Below are positions 45,101 through 56,100 of a stretch of DNA of 64,000 nt, one piece after another. The translations under genes were made by a program, and so were the position numbers. Numbering within the stretch: the stretch's first letter is position 1; each line of letters begins with the position of its first letter. Origin of the DNA: Eublepharis macularius (taxonomy: Eukaryota > Chordata > Lepidosauria > Squamata > Eublepharidae); contig NC_072801.1 of assembly GCF_028583425.1 (NCBI RefSeq), forward strand, positions 10,126,001 to 10,190,000, in the 5' to 3' direction. Below the pieces are notes generated by a model. The model was not told the DNA's origin. It made no database searches and worked only from the letters and a program-made list of their open reading frames with translations.

Positions 45101-48100
45101 CCCAGCCCTCTCTTATGGCCCGGCTCTTGGATCTTCCAAGAGGCCAGCTTTTGGCTAGTTGGTGACCCTCAGTACACAAGGGACCAACATAAGTAGCTCT
45201 TTGCCCCAAAGCTCACCTCTGATACAAGCGCTCAAGACACAGACCATGGAAACAGAGTTGCTTCCTCCCCGGGTGGGCAGGAGGCTCTTGCTCGTGCTCA
45301 GTCTCACCTGTACCAGCTGTGAATTCGGCATGGCCAACAGGCTAGCCACGCTGGAAAGCTTGTTGAAGAACTGGTCCGACAGCTGCCCAAAGCCCACACT
45401 CTGGGCCCATTCCAGGAGGAGACGCAAGGTGGCTCTGACCCTCACACCTTTCGACCAGTGGAAGCAGCCTAATGAGGCACCTGTGGGGTGGGAGGGGGAG
45501 AACTGACAGTCTCTTCTTAGCATTAACATGACTAATGCAGCATTGATCTCTATAGCACCATCAGTGCACAATGTACTTTATTTGAGGGGGAGGTGGAATA
45601 CACACACAGCAGTTTCCTGCTTCCAAAGGATACAAACTAAATTCAGACTGGGGGGTAGAATCACAGAGTCATAGCATCATAGGGTTGGAAGGGACCTCCA
45701 GGTCATCTAGTCCTACCCCCTGCACAATGCAAGAAATTCACAACTACCTCCCCTTCCCCCTCCCACACACACCCAGCGACCCTTGATCCATGAGCAGAAG
45801 ATGGCACGAACTGGACAGAAGTGGGGGGGACAAGATTCCTGCAAAAAACTGTTCGTTATTTTTACTTGTAAATGATATTTATAAGCCATCTTTCAACATG
45901 GATCCACAAATAAAACTAATTATGAAAAAAGCAAAAACAAAAAAGGGAAAGCAGCAATCATACACCTCGGTTTCCAAATGGCAAGCTTGCAGATGATACC
46001 TAGGTACTCGCAGGGCTTTTTTTCTGGGAAAAGAGGTGGTGGAACTCAGTGGGTTGCCCTTGGAGAAAATGGTCACATGGCTGGTGACCCCACCCCCTGA
46101 TCTCCAGACAGAGGGGAGTTGAGATTGCCCTCCGCGCCGCTCCCGCAGCACGGAGGGCAATCTCAACTCCCCTCTGTCTGGAGATCAGGGGCGGGGCCAC
46201 CGGCCATGTGACCATTTTCAAAAGGTGCCGGAACTCCGTTCCCCCGTGTTCCAGCTGAAAAAAAGCCCTGGGTACTCGGGTACTCAGGTACTCAGTTGCT
46301 TCTTATCAGAAGTAACTGACTTCCTTAACAGAAGCAAACTGATCTCCATATCAGAAGCTACTGTTCGCATCTACTCCTCCCTCCCCTCTCCACCTATATA
46401 TCTGACCAATTTCTTCTTGCCCTCCATGCATCTGACGAAGAGATCTGTGATTCTCGAAAGCTTATGCTACAATAAAGTTGGTAAGTCTTAAAGGTGCTAC
46501 TGGACTCTTTTTGATTTTGCCAGAGAATGTAGCAATGGCCTCAAACACAGATGGGTTTAAAACTTGACTGGACATACTCACAGAGGATTGGTCCATCAAT
46601 GGCTACTAGTTATGGTTACTCAAGGGAACCACTGTATACAGACACAGTCAAGTCTCTGAACACCCTGACCTGGATGGCCCAAGTGAGCCTGATCTGGTCA
46701 GATCTCAGAAGCTAAGCAGGGTTGGCTTTGGTTAGTAATTGGGTGGGAGACCTCCAACGAAGACCAGGGCTGCACAGGCAGGCAACGGACAACCGCCTCT
46801 GACAGGCTCATGCCATGAAATCCCCACCTGGGGTCACCATACGTCAGCTATGATTTGAGGGCAGTCTCCACTACCAAAGTCCCTGAACACCAGTGCTAGG
46901 AAGAAGCATCTGGAGGAGGCCTTGGAATGTAGGCCTGGTAGTCCAGGGCCATTAGCTGGACACTCTAAATGGTCCACTGGCCCAATCTAGTAGGACTCTT
47001 ATATTCTTATGCCTGGTGGAATACAACCAGATCCATATGTGTGGCCAGATCCATATGTGTGGCCACAACCAGATCCATATGTGTGACCTCATTTGTGTAA
47101 CTTCTGGTGTCACATCTGGTTTGGCACTTGGGCCTTGTTTCCACTAGGGAGGAGACAAAAGAGTGTTTGGAGCTTCCTTGGGTGGCAGGGATGGGGGAGA
47201 ACCTCTCACCCTGAACCTGTTTAGTTGAGCATGCCCAGCTGACGGGGGGGGGGGAGTATAAGGCCAATCCACTCACCTCTCCCCACTCCATGAAAAACTA
47301 CCCATCTGCCTGCTCTAGATTTACAAGAACCCAAATGCAGTAAATATACCATTGATTGCATTTGGATTCTAATTTTGCAGTAGTTAGTTGGTCACAGTGG
47401 ATTTTGGCTTATTTTGGCTTGTGTACTTCTGTGATTCTCGTTTTTGTTGTGCCCTAGATTTACTGCAAAGGACGTTGAGGCATTGATCACCTTTTGAGTA
47501 ATGCAGATATCATATGCTGGAATACTGTGGCGAACAGGAATGATTAATGAGCTGAGCAAATATTGCTTCTCAATTAAGAGTGAGCCGCAGTGTTTCACCA
47601 TTTGCTGTTTCAAAGCCAGGCTTGCCAGCAAGAGCTGGGGGGGGGGGGGAGGGCTGCCCAATTAGATATCTGAGAGGTAAGTCCCCAACTCAGGGAGGGG
47701 CACAGAAAATGTATTCAGTTTGGAGGAAGTTGGGATGCACAGATCTGAGAAATGCTGTACCAGAAGTAAGTAGAACTTACATTCTCTCTACACGAGGCAC
47801 CTGACACATGAAGAACACATGCCGGGAGATGAAAAGTTATCAGGGAGTTTCAAAAGACAGAGCCAGCTGCAGGGCAAAGGCTTTGCTAGACACTGGAGCT
47901 GTGTGAAGCGGCTGTGAAATGCCAGAAGGGAAACTTCAGCCCAATCTAACCTCTCCAGGTCCAAGCCCAGCTCTGGAAGGCAGTTCCGGACCATTTCCAT
48001 TGCTGGCTGCCATCTGGTTGTGATCTCACACAGTTTTAGACTGCAGAGGTGAAATTGACAGAGCCGGTGGGGGAGGCAAAGATGAAATTAACAAACCCTC

Positions 48101-49998
48101 TGAGGAGCAATCTCCACCCACTCTGTCTTTTCAAACTACACTTCCCGGCTAACATTGCATCTCCCTACACTTAACGAACACATTCTGAGGCGTCTTGTGT
48201 AGAGAGACCCAGTCTTTGGGCCGTCCTACTTCACCGGCAAACAGCTTCCAATGTGACTCTGTAAGCCTTTGCCCTGAAGGTCAGAAGATAAAAAAGTCCA
48301 AAGGATGCAACCTCACTGGTCCACTAACCTTAAAAAATACACATTAATATGTTATAGGGCCTCCAGTAATTTTCCCCCTCCCCTTCTCTGCACCCCTGGA
48401 TTTAACATCAGCTTGGGATATGGTCTGGGGCGATAAAAAGGCTGGTCCCAGGTTCTGTGTGTCTGGGTCTATTTGCAAGAAAATGGGTTCATTAAATAAG
48501 AAGCATTCATTCCCCCATAGAACTACAAGGCCGTCAAAGAACGCCATCTGTCTGTTGAGAAAGGCTGCACTGGGAAGGGCGTGCTGCCCTTTCAGACTCC
48601 TTTCCAGGACGCAATAACCAGCAGCCATTCAAAACCACCCGCCTGCTCAACATCTCACTAAAGAGCGTGCAAGACCATGTTTAAAGATGATGCCACACAG
48701 GGCTTTTTTCTGGGAAAAGTGGTGGTGGAACTCTCTAGTATCATGTGTGCACGTGCAATGCGCGCGAGCGCTCCCAGAAATGCACGATGACATCACTCCC
48801 AGAAGTGACGCCGCTTCCCGGAACCCAGCACAACACATTACGACAAGATAAATGTTAGTAAGCTTGGAAAATCACACTATTATGAGAAAGCATTTTTTTT
48901 CCTTTCTGTATCCTCTACAAAAAGTGAAATCTTTCATTCTCTTTTCCAAACATTTCATTCCTTTGGAATCATATTTTAAAAGATGCAAGAAGGAGGGGGC
49001 CCCTAAAGATCCAAAACCCATCTCACAAATCTAAATTCTAACAGATTCCCTCTGCCAGCATAGAAAAAAAATTCTAAAACTCTTTCTCAAAATTCCACAG
49101 AGTCTGAAATTCCTAATCTAATGAATATTGAACTTTCAAATGTTATGGGAGGGTTTTGCTTTACTGGAGCAATTCAAAATTAGATACTTAACTTTAGCTG
49201 CATTAGAGTTATACTTAGTTTAAAATGGCTTTTTTTTGTTACCTGCCAACTCTACCTTACCAGTGGTTAAGCTGTTGTGACATTGTGAAATGCTCATCAA
49301 TATTCCACTGTCCCAGACAAACAATATTCATAAAAACTTCCTTAACACCCGTATGTCCACTGCAATTTCAGTGATGTTAATCAGCTGAGGGTGGGGAGAA
49401 CCATTCGAGTTACAGCTATTAAGACACAGGAACACCTATATGTTGATGAATATATTGATGAAAGCCTTCTGTGACTTGGACACAGCTATCCATTCCTAGC
49501 ATAAAACTGGAATAACCATAACTGATATTTTAACTAATACAAATAACCATAACTGATATATTTAACCAACACAGAACCAATCTGCTTTCAAAAGCTGTAG
49601 GAACCATAACAATGTCAACTTAGTCAACAAAAGAATGAAGCAACACACACATGCACACGCACATGCACACACACAGCCTCACTCACCCCCATGAAAAGAA
49701 AGCAGAATGAACTCAAAGCAGCACACACACAGCCCCACCCACCCACTCCCCCAATGAAAATAAAACAGAATGAACTCAAAGCAGCACACACATACATAGA
49801 AACCCCTGAATGAAATGGAAAGCAGACTGAACTCAAAGCAGCTAAAGCCTCTGCAAAGCCGACCCCAGCAGCTCTGCTTATATTCGCTGTCTCACTCTCT
49901 CTCTCTCTCTCTCTCTCTCTCACGAATGATAAAAGCAGAATGAACTAAAAGCAGCTAAAACCTCCTCTGCAAAGCCAACCCCAGCAGCTATGCTTGCA

Positions 49999-50039
<41 letters not shown>

Positions 50040-50103
50040 GAATGAAAAAAGCAGAATGAACTCAAAGCAGCTTACCCTCCTCGGCAGAGCCCTGCCAGGC
50101 CCC

Positions 50104-50180
<77 letters not shown>

Positions 50181-53100
50181 GAATGGAAAAAAGCAGAATG
50201 AACCCAAAGCAGCTAAGTGTTCTCTGCAGAGCCTGCAGGGCCGAAGGAGGAAGGAATCACGTGGGCAGATTCTAGAGCTTCCAAAATGGCGTTCCGGAGC
50301 GTTCCCCCTCAAAAAAAGCCCTGATGACACATATCATCTGCTTTTCTCCCTTCTCTTGTTTTTTTTTTAAAATTAACATCTCACCTGACAAACGGTTCTG
50401 ACGAGCTTGGAAACATACAATGTTTGGTGTAATTTTGGTTGGCCCTAATAAAAGGCATGTTGTGGATTAGTCAGAACAATGCTACCTTACTCCACATGGA
50501 GGCATAACACCTTGGGTAGAGGAGGGTCCTGTCCTTACTCTTGAGAACTGGTTTCCAACTGAGAGCCAAGCTACAAGTGATGCCTGACACAGGTTGGACA
50601 CTTGTCCACTTCCCTTAAGTTTTGATGGGAAATGTAGGCATCCTGGTCTTGCAGCTGTAATGGAGAGCCAAGCTGTAAAACCAGGACGCCTACATTTCCC
50701 ATCAAAACTTGAGGGAAGCCGACTAGTGTCCAACCTGTGTCAGGCGTCACTTGTAGCTTGGCTCTCAGAGTTGCAGGGACGACACTTGCATGTAAATCCA
50801 TGGACCCATCCTTTTCTAAATACCATTCCATTCTATTTTAATTAAAATATACCATCAGAAGCAAAGAGAAGCCTCAAGCCAGTGCATGAACTCCCTGCCT
50901 CCCACCGCACAACGCACCTTTTTCCATGAGCTGGTTGAATAGCAGCGTGTTGGAGAAAAAGAAAAGGTAGGCAAACATTTGGGAGGTGATTTCCGGGTGG
51001 ACATCATACTGGTGGAGAAGGTCCAGGGTGGCCTGGTAGATCAGTACAACCTTGCGGATTTCCTCGGGCAGCGGTGGGGAGGAGAGCCAGCCCTCGCGGC
51101 CCTCGCTTTGGAACGGGTTGCATTCCAGCAGGGCAGGAAGAGAGACGTACAGCGACTGAGGGACAGGTGGGAAAGGAAGAGGGAAAGGCAACCAGTCACA
51201 GATTTATAGTCTTGTCCTTCGGATAATAAAATACAGCATCAAAACTAGTGGCATACTACATAAATGTCTAAGTGCAACCCACCATTTCCAGTACAATAAA
51301 GTGCACTTTGCACGAAATAAAACTCTTCCATAAGAGGCTCCAGTGCAGCAGCTGTTTTGAATTCATTACTTCACAGCTTGGTTTTTCTGCAAGATTGTGA
51401 CATGGGGCATCTCTGGGGAAAGAAGGTGTAAGGCTCTGCTACGAATGCCCCATGGTACTCCACGCACGGCATTCCCAGTTTCTCTACTCTAATTAAAAAA
51501 GGAGAAGAAGCACATCCAAAGTCCTTAGCCGTGGCTGGGTCAAAAGGAAGGTTTTGTTTTTTTAATTATGATCGGGGGGGGGGGAGGGGGGGATGCAGAA
51601 AAGCAAAGTCAACCCTCCAGACAATTGGTCAGTGAGAAGGAATATGATCTCCCCTTGCATAGTTCTGGCTGATTAAGTGTGACAGGCACTGGGATGATTG
51701 ACAAGCACTTGGAACCTGACAAACATACAATATTTTAGTTGCCTTTAAATTGAATATGTCCTTTTTAAAATGCAACAATAAATGAGATAGCTTTAATTGA
51801 AACTTATTAAACTGCTGTGGCCTAAAAGTGACATTCTCTTCCACTCTATCGATTTTAGTGGGAGAGATATACGGATGGGCTTTCAAAATGTAACGAGCTT
51901 TTGCCCGTGTCTGAAACTAAGCTTCTACCAGCCAAGAGAAAGATGTCTCTCTCTCCGGGAGAGTTTACAGCAATTAGTTTTCAGACCTGTCAAACAGATA
52001 AGTTCTTTGAACCAGCTGTTTATCAGTACATTTATTTATATAGGGTTCAATATTGCTTTGCAACTCTTTATCAAACATACAGACACCTGTCTAGAGTTTA
52101 TTTCACTTTATTGAAAATACACCCTAGTTTTTTAATGAAGCAAGTAATCAAAATATAAATGGCTATTAATATAAATCCTATAAAAACAGAACACAGAAAG
52201 GCAATGAGAAATAAGTTTGCTAACATTTCTTAATAAATCCCAAGTTTAACACGCTCAAAGTTTCTATGAAATACATAGGTAAAATAAGTTCTCACCTAAA
52301 TTCTCTCAAGAGATTTCTTCCATCAGGACCCTGCCATTCTATCTGTGTTTGCAACTTTATACCTCATCATATGCAAATATTTAAGGTCTATTCACACGAT
52401 AGCACAAACAAACAATGATTGGTTTGACACTTCACTGAATATTCATAATCTCCATAGTACAGCCTTCCGATTAGTAAAAAATTATGTCATACTCAGATCT
52501 GCACAACAAAACTACAAATCTCTGAGAGATGTCAGGAAAAGTTAAGCTGAACGATCACCATTGGTTGAATCTCTGATAGAGGAACGTTAATCTCGATAGA
52601 GTCCACTATTTTAATTAACTGTCAAAGGATGAAAGCACACCTGTTAGAATTACCTCACACATAGAAAAAAATACACAGACAGTTCATGCAAAGTTTAAAA
52701 GTTCATCTAGAGAATACAAGAGCTTGGCCTAGTATTGTTCAGTATTGATTATTGTTATGTGATTGTAATCTATATTGGCTTAACAAAACAACAGGCGCAT
52801 ACCTGTGGGTCTACCACCAGAGCAGCCACACAATGCCTGCCGGAACGCCCATTTTGACATGAAGGGAAACCCTGGGGCTTTTCTGAGACAGATTTCCTTT
52901 GTGTTGAGCTTTGCTGACAACTCAGAATAAAAAGATTGCGTGTTTCTGTTCTTTATTAATTAAGTCATCAGTCCCTGTCAACTGTGTGGACCAATAAGGA
53001 AAGTGCACCCTGCATATTTGAACCATGCACAGTATTAAAATGGTTCTTCTGGCCCCACCTACATCCAAAATGTTTACCTTCAGGGAATTCTTATCCTCCC

Positions 53101-56100
53101 GGAAGAAAGAATGAGCCAGGATACACCTGATGCTCTCCTGAAGCTGCACGTTACAGAACAGCAAGAGAATCTGGCAGACTTTTGGAGAAAAACTGGTCCA
53201 TCATGCAGATCAACTAATTAAGAAAAGCTTCCCAAGAAACCCACAGGGCCGGTTCACAGTCTTTCCCCAGAGAAAGGTACAACCATCACCTTAGAAACAT
53301 AAAGTCAGAAGGGGCTGTATGGACCAACCCCCTGTCCAATGCAGGAATAGCCTAAAGCATCTCCAACAGGCATTTACCAAACCACTCCTTGGAGACTGCC
53401 AATGAGGGGGAACCCACCACATCCCTAGGCAGCCAATCCCACTGCTGAATTGCTCTTATTGTGAAGAAGTTCTTCTTAATGTCCAGCCAGTACCTTCCGT
53501 CCTGTAGTTTAAGCCCACTGTTTCGAGCCCTATTCTCTGTTGCCAACAGGAACTGTTCCCTTCCCTCCTCTAACTGACGGCCATCTAAATACCTAAAGAG
53601 AGCAATCACCTCTCCCCTCAACCTCCTCTTCTCCAAACTGAACACTCCCAGGTCCCTCAGTCTTTCCTCACAGGACTTGGGTCGTTTCCACGCGGCTTGC
53701 CTGAAGCCGGGCCATGGCACAATGTTGCGGATCATGCCGGGGGAAACGTGAAATATCGCGTTTTCTCTTGCGAGTTTTGCGTGACGTCATGCAAAACTCG
53801 CGCGAGAAAACACGATATTTCACGTTTTCCCCGGCATGATCCGCAATGTTGCGCCATGGCCCGGCTTCAGGCAAGCCGCGTGGAAACGGCCTTGGCCGCC
53901 AGGCCCCTGAACATCCTGGCTGCTCTCCTCTGCACCCATTCCAATTTGTCCACATCTTTTTTGAAGTGTGGCCTCCAGAACCACATACAATACTCCAGGT
54001 GGGGCCTGACTGATGAAATATATAGTGGAATAATGATATCCTGTGATTTGGATGTTATGCCTTTGTTAATACACACCAAGATTGTGTTTGCCTTTAATAT
54101 CTGCTCCAGTATCTTCCCTGAGACAGAAGTCAGACAGACTGGCCTGGAGTTCTCTGGATCGTCCTTGTTCCCTTCCTTGAAGACTGAGATGACATTTGCC
54201 CCCCTCCAGTCTTCCAGCACATCATCTGTCCTCCAAGAGGCCGGGAAGATGATCGACGAAGGGCCTGCAAGCTCTTTTGGAAGTTCTTTAAGCACTCTCC
54301 GGTGCGCCCTGTCCGGCCCAGGAGATCTGTACGCATCTAGTGCAGTAAGGTGCTTCTTTGCAACTTCGCTGCCCATGTCAACCAGCAGCCCTTAAGCCCA
54401 CTACCATACCTAGGTGGGCCAGTTCTTCAGGGGGGAAAAGAAGGCAAAGGAGGCACTGAGCCTTTCTGCTTTCTTTCTGCCCTCTGTCAGAGTTCCTCCA
54501 TTTTCATCCAGCAATGGGGGTACTGTCCCCTTTGCCTCCTGTTTGCTCTTCAAGTATCTGAAGCATGTCTTCTTGTTGTGACGAGCCTGGCCTCTGGTGA
54601 ACCAGGACCAGGAGACGCCAACCATCTCTGGTGTCACTGATGGCTGGGGGTGAGCTGAGCCACTGCCAGGGTCGCTAGGTGTCCACTATTCACCACGACA
54701 GTCCAAGAAGAGGAGAACTGTACAAGCCACCTTGGGTCCCCGTTTCTCTGTGGTGGCCCCTGCCCTGTGGAATGGCCTGCCTAAGAAGCTCAGGAGAGCC
54801 CCCACTTTCCTGGCTTTCCACAAATGATGCAAAACCGAACTCTTCAAAAAGGCTTTTGTATTTTAGGGAGGAGTCTCAGATGCTCTGCTAATGAGTTAGG
54901 GACCATAGACTTCATCCATAGACTTCACCACTATGTTGCCTTAATAGCGTTAACATTCGATTATATACCGCCCTTCAGGACAACTTAACACCCAGCAGTG
55001 TACAAAGTATGTTATTATTACCCACAACAATCACCCTGTGAGGTGGGTGGGGCTGAGAGAGCTCTGAGAGAGCTGTGACTGACCCAAGATCACCCAACTG
55101 GCCTCAAGTGGAGAAGTGAGGAATCAAACCCCGCTCTCCAGTCTATCTAGTCAGGGAGTGTAAGATTTGCTCACTGGTCCACACAGCTTACATGGACTTA
55201 ATGATTTAATGAGGGGGGGGCAGTTAATTTTATTATTCTGCCTTGTCTGGAAGGCTAGCAGTTAGGGAGGAACAAGTAACTCAGCTGGAGGCAACCAATC
55301 ACCCTTCCTGCCCGATCGGAAACCACCCAGTCACAAAACAGGGAGAGAGCCTGCAAGATCAATCTTTCCACAAAGAAGGAAGAGGGAGAAAAGGGGGGGG
55401 GACAACACAGAAGGAACAGTTGAGAGAAGAAAAACAGGCGGTTTCCCAACTCAAAGAGGCCAGAGTCCTCTCCAAGTCCCAGAGCTGGCAAACGATGCCG
55501 GGAGAAAGGCCGAGTCACGGAGCCCATTTTAGCTTCTTAGAGGTGGAAAGGGATCCCCACCCTTCAAACACAAGCCTTCTTTCTCCACTTGCATACTGCA
55601 GCCTCTGTTTGACTTCCCCTGGCAGGCAGGCGGGCGGGCAGGCAGGCAGGCGGTTGTGACATTTCATTCGCGTGGGGGACACGAGGCAGCATTATTATTG
55701 ACATACTGGCAACTGACTTGGTGATTTGAACAGTGACAGAAGGGAGGGGAAAGTACCCCCAAAGCCCCCCAGCAGGGAGAGGGAAGGGTGACACCAAAGG
55801 AACAAAGTCTGGATGCGGCTTCCTGTACAGGAGCTTTGGTTGGGCGGGGGATGGTTATCCTTGGCGGGCACAAACACAGGCCACGTATGGAAGGCCACAA
55901 GGGACTCAAGAAGCTTCCAGTTTTTGCTTCTTGCCTGGGAAAATATGGGGGGAGGGGGGAGGACTGACTTAACATCTGGAAGGCCACCATCCTGAGCTGG
56001 GACTGGTTCTGGGAGATCCAGGTTTGAATTACCACTCTGCTGTGGAAACTTGGCGGTAGGCCCATCACACACACTCTCAGCCTAACCTAATCTCACTGGG

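Noticed and set aside
46682-46756. Functional 5S rRNA gene
   Set aside because: The first part of 5S is missing or diverged and a SINE tail follows.
49920-50370. Arg-Glu and Ser-Leu repeat frames
   Set aside because: Translation of (CT)n/(GA)n tracts inside the hAT-type element.
53697-54395. 232-codon + strand frame
   Set aside because: It runs antisense through CR1 and the hairpin MITE; the real signal is the CR1 reading on the - strand.
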